A stretch of 64,000 nt of DNA. Origin: Eucalyptus grandis. Its lineage: Eukaryota > Streptophyta > Magnoliopsida > Myrtales > Myrtaceae. Position numbers and translations under genes: made by a program. Shown here piece by piece: positions 1 to 12,564 of the stretch; the first letter of the stretch is position 1, and each line of letters begins with the position of its first letter. The notes below the pieces were generated by a model that made no database searches, was not told the DNA's origin, and saw only the letters and a program-made list of their open reading frames with translations. Location of the stretch: the NCBI RefSeq assembly GCF_016545825.1, contig NC_052619.1:67218115-67282114 (forward strand). The letters are read 5' to 3'.

Positions 1-1028
1 GGCAAGTTTTTTATATTATCAGCTGTAATTGATCACACAGAATCATTTGTCATGTACTTGTTCATGAAATGCCATTGTATGGTCCTTTTTAGCACGATCA
101 GGAAATTATGATTTGCAGTGTTGAATTCACTAGTTCGAGGATATAAACTCATCTTCAGCTTCAACTCCAAATTAGCTTGGAAGTAATCCGTCTGCCACTT
201 TCTTTCATAGGTTGTGCGTAGAATTCAAATTTCTACGCACAATCAACTGCTGGACACCACAGAGATTAATGCTGCTTTAGAAAACTTTGAGAGCATTCTT
301 ACGAATAATTTCGAGTTTGGAGAAATCGTTGGATCTGAAACGTGGAGATATACATGCTCTACAGATGTCCCTCTTTTCGTGATAGCTAAGTCGAAAGGTA
401 TGCTTTGGCTTTATGTACACCTAGACTTGTCAAAGCAAAGAACATGATCCTACCATATCAAGCCGGAAGATTATGATAATGTCGAGGCACGTGACCAAAG
501 ACACCGTCGCAATCTATTCCTCCCTGAACTGGTCATTCTCATAAATCGTCTACATTTCATCATCATGCCGGGATAATCCTCATGGCTAGTCAATCCTCCT
601 GTTTAGGGTGAAAGCCTTTATGAGAAGAACTTGTGCTCTTTCGATGAAAGGATGATCAGCCTTAGGCCATCAATTGGTCGGAGAGTCAGCAGTATGACAC
701 CGAGTATGATGCTATCTGATGGGCAGCACAGATGAAGCTAAATCAGCAAAACAATCAAGAATTTGCAATGGAAGTAAGCGGTTATGTATCCATAAGAATT
801 GGTGCATGCCCGTTTGATACCCCCATGATAAGCAAAATCTCCTCGGTTTGTAGAATCAAAGCCACATAATGCAAAAAAAAAAAAAAAAAGGCCACATAAT
901 GCGCCGAAGCTGTGGAAGCCGTGGAAATTGGAATGGTGAATGAACCTTCTGTTAGATTTGTAAAGAGAGTGATAGGTAACGAAATGAATGATTTTTGCTC
1001 TCGCTTAAGAAGAACATTGTTGGAAAGA
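1..1028 (-). pseudogene. Truncated 3' copy of the LHT amino acid transporter gene with its downstream flank
   Basis: This segment aligns with the last two exons and about 600 bp of 3' flank of the intact LHT gene at 5570-8432. On the minus strand the final-exon copy lies at 618-715 and ends in HKFFS and a TAA at 618-620, matching YKFFS in the intact gene. It is 98 nt rather than 99, so its frame is broken near the splice acceptor. The next exon copy (about 800-910) carries a poly(A) insertion and an in-frame TGA. Similarity stops near 1028, inside the exon that encodes APTTYF, so everything 5' of that is missing. The intact PPR gene lies between this fragment and the full LHT gene, which suggests an old tandem duplication that lost most of one LHT copy. 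The left edge runs off the window. An ORF at 214-447 lies in the flank and is interrupted by stops in the sister copy, so I do not call it a gene. Confidence 0.85.
861..902 (+). mobile_element. Poly(A)-only insertion with target-site duplication
   Basis: Seventeen A residues (873-889) plus one G sit between two identical copies of GCCACATAATGC (861-872 and 891-902). The intact LHT exon has this site only once (near 5815-5826). An A tract between direct repeats is the footprint of LINE-type reverse transcription, here reduced to the tail alone. Confidence 0.75.
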
Positions 1029-2533
1029 AACTAAACTATCGAAAAATAGATATTAGCAGTGTCGTAATTTTGATAGGGTACTCATTTTGATGTTAAAATT
1101 TTTTGTCCAATCACTTGACCACCTTTTTTAATTGAAAAAAAAAACCACCACTTAAGTGTAAATTTCGACCATTTTCACAATCGAACTCGATCCGACTCGT
1201 CCGGTTGGAGAATCGGTTGCCGGCCGCGCGCGGTCCCGTTCATTCAAACCAAAAAGGTCGGTCACGTTACTGTATAGACCGACGCCGATGCTGCAAGAAC
1301 GAAGCATGTCCGGAGGGCCGCGTCCGTAAATGCTGGGGACTCGCTAGATTCTAGCGCCGTTCGGGCATTTCCACGCGCCGTGAAATCTCCACTGGCGCGA
1401 CCTGACGAGGTCCTAACTCCTAACTGGGCTCCGCTAGCTTGGAGCCGCTGTCCGAACGCCGCCGCTTCGCTGGGAAACCTTCGTGGGGTTCGCGGCTCCT
1501 TGGCGCGCACTCGTTTTTGGCGGATTTTCGCTTCCTGATTTCGGTCCCGCGGCGAATTGAACCGATCTGCGGGAGCGAATCTGGCGTGCTTGATTGTTTG
1601 CTTTAGTGGGTACGGTCTCTGCGAATTGTTTTCGCGTTAAAAAGTTCATCTTTTGCTGTTAGTTGTACGGTTGACGACTGCTTTTGATTGATAATGCCGT
1701 GCTTATTCCGGGGTACGACGTTTTGGTTGCATGAATCTTCCTTCATGGAAGCGTCTTCTCTCGGTGATGACTGCATCGACGTTGCTCGACGAAATGCTCC
1801 AGAGATGTTTAGTTTTTCTTTGTTGAGTTCTGTGCCTCTTTGCTAATTGGTGACTTTTCCCTTCCAAGTTAGTGTACCTGGGCCTATTAATGTGAGCTGC
1901 GTTATTATGGAGAGTGTAGGTTGAGTAGGTAGATTACCGGGAACTCGCATCATATCTAGTCCCGATTCAACTGTTTTAGTTTTAGATACATGAGGATGTC
2001 TATGTTGGGTGTTAAAAAATTTATACTTATGCTTGTTTGGGAAGAGAGGGAGCGGAGGGATAGAATGAGAGCTGGTGGAGGAGTGCCGGACCAAATTTCA
2101 AAATTTTCCCTCACACACATTTCAATTTTGATCCCATATATATTACCCCCACATACCCCATGCCCACCTGCCCCCTCAATCTTACTAGGAATTATTTAGG
2201 ATAAGTTGAATACATGGGCACCTGACTTGGGTTCATTCCTGTAACCTTGTGTTGTTTTATATCAGGCTAAAATTAGGTGAATTCTGCATATATCTCTCTG
2301 ATTTTGACATGCAGTTTTCTTGAATTTTAGTAAATATGGATGGACAAGATTGTTTATTAATCCTGATTTATAAGAACTCAGAATCTGACTGAAGTTAGAG
2401 ATGTATATTTGCTCTTTTGTTCATTATTCTATGTTCTTTTTCTGCTACAGGAACAAAACTTAACTACAGAACTAGTTGGCCTGTCACATGAGTAGTAGTT
2501 GAACTCCCTGGTTGCAATGGATATGGTGCAAAA
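1029..2533. other. Upstream region and probable 5' leader of the PPR gene
   Basis: No protein gene is supported here. The stretch around 1190-1520 is more GC-rich than its surroundings and may hold the promoter and first non-coding exon of the PPR gene that starts near 2534. A good splice-acceptor context (pyrimidine tract then ctacag at about 2444-2450) suggests that a 5'-UTR intron ends there. I could not place the donor. Confidence 0.35.
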
Positions 2534-4570
2534 ATGATTACTATACTGTCAGCCAAAAGTAGCAAGAAACTTGTGAAAGTCATGCTAGCATTGGCTTTTG
2601 GGCCAAGCAGGCGGTGCATTCAAGCAATCCATCATCGAGCACACACTATATCTTCATTGTTCACTCAGAGTCCATTTAGTTATTTTCGCTTCCTTTGCAC
2701 TGAAGCTACCGAGAAGTTTCCCCAAGGAAGCCTGCCTGTAAAAGCAGAAGCAGAATGCCTTTCCTATAGAATTGAAAAGCTGCCTAGAGGACAGCCAGTT
2801 GGGTGTGCATTCCAGAGTTGGATGGGGACGGTTTCCCCATTCATAGAGGGGAAATATATCATGCTATCAATCGCTTGAGGAAGCTGAAGATGTACAAGCG
2901 CGCTCTTGAGGTGAATGCCTTCTCTGCTTGATTTTATTTTCATGGGTGGTAATTTGATTCCGATGGCAAAATGTGCTATCTGCATCAAATGAGTGCACTC
3001 TAGAGGGTTCTTTTTCACCTGATCATTGATTCTTGTCAGAATATTGAGGAAAGTTTAAATTGAGTACGAGGTTAACTTGTGTTGGTCCAAATAAATGGAG
3101 ACATCATATTGTATAAAGATTTACCAGTTTGATAGCATCCTTACATTCTCCTTCTCTTGGGCTGTACTGTAAAAATTGAGAGGCATATATTTGTTCCTTT
3201 ACCTTGTTAAAGAAAATTCCAGCAATATTTCTCCCTTAACTAGATGCTCTTATATTTGGATCCAAGGTAGACTGAATATGGGAAGCCTAATTCTCTATCG
3301 TGTTAAATGTGTTTTACAGATGATGGAATGGGTTATTCGCGAGAGGCCATATAGGCCAAAGGAACTGGAGTACTCCTATCTGTTGGAATTCACAGCAAGA
3401 TTTCATGGGATGTCAAGAGGTGAGGGTCTTTTCTCTCGAATTCCAATGGAGTTTCAGAATGAGCTGGTTTACAACAATTTTGTAATTATCTGCTTAGAGA
3501 AAGGTGTTGTAAGGCTTCCATTAACATACATGAAGAAAATGAGGGAGCTAGGTTATGCTATCTCACACTTGGTTTTCAACCGCCTCATTATCCTCCATTC
3601 CTCCCCCAGCCGCAGGAAAATGATCCCAAAGATCCTAACTCAAATGAAGGCTGATAAGGTGGGCCCACATGTGTCAACATATAACATTCTCATGAAAATA
3701 GAGGCTAATGAACATAACATCGAAGGTCTGGCGAAGGTATACAGTGAGATGCATCGAAAGAAAGTTGAGCCGAATGAGGTGTCTTACTGCATACTCGCTA
3801 TTGCACATGCTGTGGCGAGGTTATACACAGCTGCTGAGGCCTATGTTGAGTCTATAGAGAAGTCTGCTACAGGAAGTAACTGGTCTACACTGGATCTCCT
3901 TCTTATATTGTATGGATATCTCGGGAAGGCTAAGGAGCTGGAAAGAACTTGGTGTGTTGTGAAAGATCTTCCCCATATTAGGTCAAAAAGTTATATGTTG
4001 GCTATTGAAGCATTTGGTAGGATTGGACTACTTTCTCGAGCTGAGGAGCTTTGGTCAGAGATGAAGTCGGCGAAAGAGTTGAAATCAACAGAGCAATACA
4101 ACTCTCTCATATCCGTGTATTGCAAGCATGGGTCCATTAATAAAGCTTCTGCTCTATTCAAAGAGATGGTCGTGAGCAGGTGCAGACCAAATGCCATTAC
4201 TTACCGTCATCTTGCATTAGGTTGTATGAAGGCGAATCTAGTAAACGAAGCCCTGAGGACTCTGGACATGGGTTCACGGTCAACAACAAGTGCAAAGGTC
4301 AGGAAATCCACGCCATGGTTGGAGACTACACTGTCTATAGTTGAGATATTCGCAGAGAAGGGTGATGTTGTCAATGCTGAGAAGTATTTCGGGGAGCTTG
4401 CTCAAGTGAAGTACTCCCACTATACTTTCGTGTACAACACGTTGATAAAGGCTTATCTGAAGGCCAAGGTTTGTGATCCCAACCTCCTGAGAAGAATGAT
4501 CCTCGGAGGTGCAAGGCCGGATGCTGAGACGTATAGCTTGATTAAGCTTGCGGAGCAGGTCCAGAGATGA
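2534..4570 (+). CDS. P-class pentatricopeptide repeat protein, mitochondrial-type, with a one-base frame break
   Basis: Two exons, 2534-2910 and 3320-4570, joined in phase 0 (donor gtgaat at 2911, acceptor ttacag). Allowing for one missing base, the product is about 542 residues. The N-terminus is basic and serine-rich, as expected of a mitochondrial presequence; a second Met at 2582 is an alternative start. The body has repeated PPR units such as TYNILMKIEANEHNIEGLAK and QYNSLISVYCKHGSINKASA and no E or DYW domain, so it is P class: a sequence-specific organellar RNA-binding protein. The family resembles Arabidopsis At1g07590 from memory. Oddity: in the G run at 2824-2827 one G is missing. 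The frame before it ends at a TGA at 2876-2878, while the next frame continues with PIHRGEIYHAINRLRKLKMY up to the splice site. This is either a sequencing error or a real loss of function. The product match is secure; intactness is not. Confidence 0.9.
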
Positions 4571-5569
4571 TTCCGTTTGTTCTAATTAACCGCTGTTTAG
4601 TTGATGCTACCATGTATTTTCTGTGAAAATGAGGAAGCCCCCCTTTCAAAAAGAAAGTAATTGATGCACGGGACGGAAGTTTCTCAAATTAAAAAATATG
4701 CTGGTCATGTCTTGGTGCTGTTCTGTTCTCACAAGTGGACCAAAATATACCTAAATTTCCCAATTATCCTTTTGAAGCATTTTACAACTTGCTTTGTTTC
4801 AAATATCAAACCAAAGCCCTTTTCATTAATGGGTATTAATTATATTTTTATATTAGCTTAAATTATGAACTTTGTAGCAATTACTCTAGAAAAAAATGAA
4901 CATCTGAATTCTTATTTCTTTAAAGGTAAACATCTCTGTTTTGCCAACGATTGCTAATAATCAGTCCGAATTTTAGGCTGCAGTTGATCACAGAGTCATT
5001 TGTCATGTTTGATATGTTCATGGAATACCAACTGTATGGTCATTTTTTGCTCGATCAGGAAGTCGTGATTTGCAGCCGTGAATTCACCAGTTCTAGATTT
5101 TTTTTTCATCTCCTGCTTCAACTCCAAATCTCCTCTCCAAATTTGGATTTATGTAAAGCCGTCTGCTAATTTTCTTGACAGGCTTTGTGTAGAATTCAAA
5201 TTTCTTCGCACATTCAGCTGCTGTACACCATAGTGATAAATGCTGCGTTGGAAGACTTTGCGGGAATCCTTATAAATTTGGAGTTTGGATAGATAGTTGG
5301 ATCTTGAACATGGTGACATACATGCTTTCTCTAAACGTCCTTGTTTTCCATAGTAGCTACGTTAAATGCGTGCTTTGACCGTATGTACACATAGACTTGT
5401 CATAACAAGAACACGATCCTCCCAAATCAAGCCAGATGATTGTACAAACGTCAACATATATAAACAAAGACACTGTCGCGAACTAATCCTCAACTCTCCA
5501 TGGAATCGCCATCATTACGTCGTGATAATCGTCAAGGTTAGTCAATCCTCCTCTTTAGGGCGAAAGCCT
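4571..5569. other. Convergent intergenic region, LHT 3' flank
   Basis: This lies between the 3' ends of the PPR gene (+) and the LHT gene (-). From about 4950 it is homologous to 1-617, meaning the duplicated LHT downstream flank. The stretch 4661-4950 is AT-rich with nothing recognisable. Confidence 0.6.
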
Positions 5570-8432
5570 TCACGAGAAGAACTTGTAATCTTTTGACGAA
5601 ATGATGATATTCCTTAGGCCACCAATCGGTCCGAGAATCACCAGCGTTACACCAAGGATGATGCAAATCTGAAATGCATAAAAGATCGAGCTTCATCAGT
5701 AAAACAACCAAGAGTTTGCGATCAAAGTTCTGCTAATGTGCAATCTAGGAGAGTTGGTGCTCACCCAGTTGGCGAACCATGATAAGCTGAATGTCCTTGG
5801 TTTGTAGACGCAAAGCCACATGATGCACGGAAGCTGAAGAAATTGGAAAGACGATATCAGTTTTCTGAAGTATCTGCTAAATTTTCAAGTGAGAGCGGTA
5901 GGTAATGAATGAAGCAATTTTGCTGTCACTTACGAAGTACGTTGTTGGAGCAAGAGCAAGCCCTCCAAAGAACCCGAGGAGACTACCGAAGAAGGGGATG
6001 CAGATGCCGACGATCATTGTGAATGCTGAGCGAGGAAGACCAGAAAAAGATAATAAGTCACATTGCAGAAGAAGAACAGCTCTTTTTCACGGGAACACCC
6101 ACTTAAGTCCGTACTCTAGCTTCAGATTCAGAACTTCCATGCATCAAGAACCAGTAAGCTTTTCGAATCACTCACCGACATAAAGTGTACGTGTGATGAA
6201 ACGGAGAGTGAAGCGAGGCTTGAAGCGCAATTTCCTGACGAGAAAGGTCTCCATCATGTCGAAAACCGGCATCGCATAGATCTGTGCACACAAACCGTTG
6301 CGAAGTGTAAGGAAAACAGTTCTCGGCATGGGACGAAACTTTTCGACGGGAAATTAAAGAAGGCAGAAGCAAATCATTAGGTCTTTCTTCTTGTGTATTC
6401 CCCCTCACCTGGTAGCTACCAATGACGTGGATGACCACAAACAAGTTAGCAGCAGCAATGAGCCACTTGGGCTTTTCGAGAGTGATGAGGATGTTGTCAT
6501 CGACGGAGTTGCCAAACACGTAGTAGCCGACGAGAGCCACAGGGAAGTAGCAGATGGCCACAACGATGTACGCAAACACCACGCCTAACCACATGGGCTT
6601 CTTCGAGGGCTTCTCTGGGGTGGAGGGAATGGTGGCCTGGATCTCCAGCACCACGTTGTGGCCGGCATAAGCAAAGGCCACATCTCCCAGCGCGCTGAAG
6701 AAGTTGAACATTACAGTTTGTTGATCTTTGCCCTTGTACGAATAGTCCACATCTGGTTGCACTCCCTGTGCAGAGATGCTGTCCAGGCAATGGTGGAGTA
6801 GCTGTGTGCACACAAAAGAAAAAAGAGAAAAAAGATCAGGGCCTGCCCATAAAATTGCAGGACCAACACCAACCGTGGGGTCGATGTAGATTCCAGACTC
6901 GCGAAAATACGTTAAAAGACCCTGTGATAGATCAAAGTGACATGACGTAAAAAAATAAGGAAGTTAAAAGATTGAAAAAGTCTAGCCAAAGGGAAAGGTC
7001 AAGCTCGCTTGCGTCTGCATTTTTTTTCTGTCGTTGGCCTATGTACCGTTTGGCTTGATTAAGCGAACCTAGACAGAAGCGAGCCTACCGTCTCTCGAGC
7101 CATCAAAACTATGACCAATTCTATAGTAGGGCCATTATGTAATCTTCCAAAGCCGTCTCAGGATCAAGCGTACCTTGATCCTTTCTTAAATGTACAAGCT
7201 AAAGCCAATGTGGCTTGCTCACGGAAGTTCAAGGTTTCTCATGAACAGATAGACTATCTTGTTTTTCCTTTACCTGAGGGACATGACTGCAGCCGCCAAG
7301 GAGACAACAGAGATGGAGTTGAAGTTGGGGAGGTGGGAGAGGACAAAGTGGATGGAGGCAAAGATAATGATGAAGTAGGAGGTCTTGATGGGCTTGCAAC
7401 CGGTGCAGAGCGAGTCATGGATCTTCTTCATGGACTTGCCACCGGTGATCATGTACACGATGCAGACCCCAACTTCAACAATTAGCTGCTGGGGGACCAC
7501 AATCCACAGGCCCAGCTTCTCGCCAAAGGCGTGTTGGCCCAGCTCGTGGTACCTGTCGAACCTCTTACCCGGCACCATCTCGTGCATCTCCACCATCTGC
7601 CACAGAGTGTACAGGGTGACAACCCATGAAATGATGAGCACAGTCACACCGGGTCCCCTGCAATGACGTCCATCCCATGTTTAGAAAAAAGAAAAAGGGA
7701 AAAGGACAATGTCAAGGCAGAAATCTAGATGTCAAACAACATCATCGTTTGGCGCAGTTTGCTTGCATTGGTGGGAATCAGTTGAACCAAAAAGTTTAGA
7801 TATCCGCGTTATAAAGGGATTCAAAAAGAGATGGAGTCCATGAAGTTTTCTTCAGGTTTTTGAACTTTTTAAGATGAAACAGAAGTTTTGAAATTTCTCT
7901 GTCTATATGAAGTGGAATTTCTGAGAGTTCACATTGGCTTTCTGATATCCTCGTGGATCATATTTGTGTTTCCTTATGCTCACTGGAAATTGAAATTCAA
8001 AAGCTGATGAATTGAAAATTGCATAAAGAATCACATCCCTCATCTAGGATCCTGAAGATTTTTCAGGTCAAAAGCAACCTTTGAAGCATCAATGCGAGAG
8101 AAGTGATGTAAACAGCAAAGGCGAAAGAAATGGATACAAGCATCGTGTAAAACAGACAGCGATGAAAAGTTTCGCCTAACGGGCTTTAAGGAGCCAAAAT
8201 TATGCTATGGTTGAGAGAAGAAATGGAAACTGAAGAATCGAGGGGATGCAATAATTTACCATCCAAGCGCAGCCAGAGAATAAGGCAAGCTGAGGACCCC
8301 GGCACCAACCATGGCGGTGACATTGTGGAAGGTTGAGTACCACCACTTGGCTTTCCGGGAGGATGTGATCGGAAGCCAATCATTGATCGCCTTCTCATCG
8401 ATCTCATCCTTCCGTGGCTGGTGTTGGGCCAT
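5570..8432 (-). CDS. LHT: Lysine/histidine transporter (LHT1-like amino acid permease), with a one-base frame break
   Basis: Seven exons on the minus strand: 8260-8432, 7274-7657, 6409-6801, 6176-6281, 5934-6025, 5765-5833 and 5570-5668, all with GT-AG borders and matching phases. The total is about 438 residues once one missing base is allowed for, normal for LHT proteins of the AAAP (Aa_trans) family. The N-terminus has [20 protein letters not shown] and [10 protein letters not shown]. The middle has [20 protein letters not shown] and STPEKPSK, and the end has [15 protein letters not shown] and KDYKFFS. It should be a plasma-membrane proton-coupled amino acid importer with about ten membrane spans. 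The frame break is in exon 3 at 6764-6766: a C run on the plus strand has three bases where four are needed to go from TASLHR to [11 protein letters not shown] truncated sister copy lies at 1-1028. Confidence 0.93.
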
Positions 8433-8519
8433 TGCTAGGGAAATGCAAGCGTTCGCAGGCTTTTCCCCAGACCCAAAACCACGGAACGGCGTGTTCTCGT
8501 TGCATGAAGATGGAGTGAT

Positions 8520-8527
8520 TTTATATA
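8520..8527 (-). promoter_or_regulatory. TATA box of the LHT gene
   Basis: On the minus strand TATATAAA lies about 90 bp upstream of the LHT start codon at 8432, a normal plant TATA-to-ATG distance. Confidence 0.6.
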
Positions 8528-9446
8528 GAGGGAGAGATCACCCCTGGAATCAAGAGAAGCCATTTTTAGCACCCTCCCCTTACTAAGAATATACCATGAC
8601 GCAGGTCTCGGCTGTTTTCTCTCTGTAAAACACCTTAACCGAAACCTGAATATTCTTACAGCCACCCATTCCTCATTTACGTGGGTCTTTTCTGAATTTT
8701 TTTCAATGAAGGGCAGGCAATTCTGTAGCTAAAATTTAGGAGCATTTTGGGAATCTTGTCCTGCACGTTGAATTATCCGGAGGCGGACGCCTGAAGCAAG
8801 TCGCATGCTCGCTTAGAATTTTATTGTTCGCGACTCTGCTGGAATCATAACAAAGAAAAGGGTATTCACCTATCTAACAACAGATGCGATTGAACGAGAA
8901 GATCAGAGAATACACCAAAATGAAGTGCAAGCCTTTTCGAGACGAAAAGTTTGTTAGGCCGCACCATCTTTCGATATGTCGAGACCAACCTAACTGCGCT
9001 TGATGACATGTGCTTTGTTACCTGGCGTCTGATAATCGTCGTTTTCCGCTAAAACTACAGATAACATGGGCTGTTGCTTAAAACGAGAACTTGCACGAGT
9101 GCAGGGCGCATCAATCATATCACCCCGCAATCTTGGGTCCATTCAAATACATGACCTAAGAACAAGTCACTTCAAGGCATTGGAATCTCCATCAACATGC
9201 AATCCATACAGAGTCTACCGCGTATATACAATTCGCATACTTGTTCAGAATCTTGCTCTTCAGAACATTATTTATACAACCAACACTGGGACACCGCCAC
9301 GTGTTTTAATGCGCTGAAAAACTTCCAACAGCTTTATGTTTATCGTCACAAAGAAGGGTTTTAACGAATCAACAATATATCATGATCTCTCAGAATATCT
9401 AATCTAGGAAAACCCACTAATACTGTACTCTTCCTTGGAATCAAGA
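8528..9446. other. Intergenic: LHT promoter side and ankyrin gene 3' side
   Basis: No gene is supported. The part nearest 8528 should hold the LHT promoter, and the part nearest 9446 the 3' UTR of the ankyrin-repeat gene. A short ORF at 9066-9317 (+) has no recognisable features. Confidence 0.5.
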
Positions 9447-12400
9447 TCATACCATTAAGGCTTGCTCGTAGGCTCGATATTCCGGGGCAGACTCGATGGA
9501 ATCTTCAGTGGCTAGACGCTGTGCACCAAAGCAGAAATACTGATTCATCAGCTTCCTGTTGAAAGAGGTCTTTATCTGGTCCCTCCCTAGGGTTCTGCCG
9601 TTGTTCAAGGGTTCAATTGACCCTGATGCTCTCAAGACATCACTATTCTGTCTGCCATCAACTGATATAGGTGAAGATACGGATGACCCTGAATAAGAAC
9701 TCGGACCGGAATCAGCTTGCCAGAATTGTGGCTTCGCCTGAAGCACACCATGCATAAGGCCCGTGGTATACTTCTTTCTCGTGGAAGGACTTGGAAAATC
9801 AGTCCCCAAAGAGTAAGTCCTCTTATTGTTTGGAAGGGATGCTTGTTTCGAATACCGTTGTCTGAGTGAGATTGGATGATCCTTCAAATTACCACCTGCT
9901 TTGACAGACTCAAAAGAATCGTTGTCGTTGTCATCTCTAAACTCCACCTTAATGGCATTTCTTTCTTTCTTTCCAGCCCAACCAAAGAGAAACTTCAGGC
10001 GTCTTGCACTACGATTTATTGGACTTGCCATCTTATTTTCAGACAAGTTACCAGAATCTCCATCACTCATTTCACTCAAGCAGCTGGCATACTCCAGAAG
10101 GCCCGAATTGAGACGGGACCCACATGCACTATCGACCTCAGCATACAAAAGAATCTCTCCGTCGGGAATCCTGAATGAAGTTCCCGGGCTATGCACTAGG
10201 CCCTGCTCTCTAAGATGAGAAGCAAGCACGTTTCTAACTTCGCGGTCTTGACAATTGGTGATCCCCCCGGCAGAAATCAACTGCTTTATTAGAATGTCAG
10301 AAGATGTTGATTCGGGCCATTGCTTGAGAAGATCTAGTGGAGTCATTCCGTCAGAATCACGGACATTCAAATTGACTGCCTGGACAGTCAGCAGCAGTTC
10401 CACGAGACTCGTCTGGATATTCTCAGTTACAGCCATGTGGAGGGCAGTCCTTCCATCGTTGTTTCTCACATTGATGATGTCTTCAATATTTATGATCTTT
10501 CCACCTAACAACTGCTTCATAAGCTCGATCTGACAATCAACTCTTCGGAATCCAGGGCTTCTGAAACCTGCCACAGCAAGATGAAGGAAAGTATCGCCAT
10601 AGCTGTTTGTCACCGAGGCTAGAGAGGGAGATGCAAGAATGAGGACCTCCACTACACTTAAATGACCCCGGTAAGCAGCCACATGTAACGCTGTGTTGCC
10701 ATGATTATCTGTTGAGTTAATGATATCATAGGATGCTATTAGATCCTTAACAACCTGCAGCCAGCAAAAACACGCATAAGTGTTCACAAAAGGTAGTCCT
10801 AAATAAAACCTGTGGCGATGTGGGCATCCGTGATTGAATGCATGGGGATTTCATTATCACAAGTGGGTCAGTAAACCAGCAAATGAAAAGAATTTTCTTT
10901 GTCCTAGTTTAAAAATAAGAAAAGATAAAATAAGACAACATCACACACTACAGTTACACTCCTTGAAAGAAAAACAGGAAACACAAAATTGACGAGTCAC
11001 AACAACGGCATCTAGATACGGTCTCATTGACCATTCTGATGCCCCACTTTGTATCCTGTAAAGATTGAAATATTCAAAAAGCATGATGCTGATGCACTCG
11101 TTGATAGTTGAGTTGCTGGGTGTTTCTCTCAGAAATGCTCTGATTGACTAGCCAATGAAACATCGCGTTTCCTACGATTAGCACAACAAGTTGCTAGGGG
11201 CCATTCTCCCATTTCACATATCAACACCAGAGGAATTTAACATGAGGACTAAAGACTCTAAAAACTGCAGCATCATAGGCCATCTGCTTTTGGCTGCTTC
11301 AAAATGTTAGGCAGAAAAAGAATCACAAAGGCATTTTCCAAGGTGGAATTTTTAAAATAGCACACGACATCTGAGCATCAAATCACTTCCTCATCAAGAA
11401 ACATCGAGATGTTTATGAAGCTAAGCAGGTCTTTGCGAACAAGTGCTTTTTTGCTATGCACGACAAAGCACAATGTATCCAGCTTAAGCAATCCATACAG
11501 CGACAAATAACGAAGCAACTTGCAGCACAATTAGAGTCAGCCCTCAATCCCCTATTCAATACCTTCATATCACACAAGCAACCTAACTCCCAACTTATTG
11601 GTGATCAAAAGAAGGATGGCATCTTAAAGGCAGTCAACATAAAGAGAGTTTCGCCAAGAAGACAAAAAGAGCTCCTCTTATAGCCACACTTTTGCATGTC
11701 ACCAAATTATGAACTACCACCATTATCAATCTCACATTCCGATGACTAATTTCATTTACCAGCCAAAGCATGAAACGAAAATCTTCAAATGTAATACAGA
11801 AAACAAAGAAATCCCAAAACTATAAAGAGAAAAAGGGGAAAGAAAAAGAAAAATCCTAACCTCAACTCGCCCTCTTCCAGATGCACTATGCAACACAGTG
11901 GAGCCCTGCAAATCTCTGTATTCTAAAACATCAGAACAACCCTGGAGCAGCTCCCTCAGAATCTCCACATTCCCTCCCCTTGCAGCTGCATGAACAGCTC
12001 TGTTCATAATCTCCCTCCGAAAACCTCTGTCCCCATCACCTTCACCACCACCAGTCAACCCGTTCCTCGGCGAAACCGCACAGTCAAGCAAGAACCTGAA
12101 AACTTCACAATTCTTGCTCCTAGCAGCAGCAAACAACACATCACTCACCCCATACTCCCCCTCTCCAAACACCAGAAAAGGGTCTCTCCCCAGCAGCTCC
12201 TTCACGAACTCGAGGTCGCCCGCCGAGGCGGCCGTGTACACGAGCCACCCGCCGTAGCCGGCGCGGACGAGCGAGTTCTCGCCCTTGCCCTTCCGCGGCT
12301 CGCAGTCGAGGAGGAGCCGGCGCGCCACGGCGGCGCGGCACCGGGCCACGTCGTCGAACTGCCCCGCCGTGTCGTCGTCCCACACGGTCTCGAGGCGGCG

Positions 12401-12564
12401 GATGCGGCGCAGGAGGTGAGCTTGATGAGGAGGTTGGAGTCCAGGTGGAGCAGCTCCCTGACCACGTCGTAGAGGCCGTTGGCCGCCGCCCAGTCGATGG
12501 GCGACGCGTACCACCACTGGTCGCCGGTGCTCTCCCACCGCAGAGGGAAGTAGTCCGGCGGCAT
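9447..12564 (-). CDS. Plant ankyrin-repeat protein, with a one-base frame break
   Basis: Two exons on the minus strand, 11861-12564 and 9447-10754, phase 0, separated by a 1.1-kb intron. The product is about 670 residues. I chose the ATG at 12564 because MPPDYFPLRWESTGDQWWYA is the conserved N-terminus of this plant-specific family; the longer ORF start near 12673 is in another frame. Ankyrin units are clear: SPIDWAAANGLYDVVRELL, GSTVLHSASGRGRVE, NTALHVAAYRGHLSVVEVL and GRTALHMAVTENIQTSLVEL. The C-terminal 250 residues are serine-rich and basic without a known domain; there are no membrane spans. Function is unknown, probably protein binding. The frame break is at 12412-12413 (plus-strand GG where GGG is needed), between LLIKLTS and LRRIRRLETVWDDD. 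A (GA)n run at about 12793-12814 lies in the 5' UTR or promoter. Confidence 0.88.
10755..11860 (-). other. Single intron of the ankyrin-repeat gene
   Basis: The donor is gttagg after GRVE at 11861, and the acceptor is ctgcag before VVKDL at 10754. The content is AT-rich with no ORF that I trust. Confidence 0.85.

Noticed and set aside
214..447. 77-codon ORF in the LHT downstream flank
   Set aside because: The duplicate at about 5180-5410 has stops in the matching frame, so there is no sign of conservation as protein.
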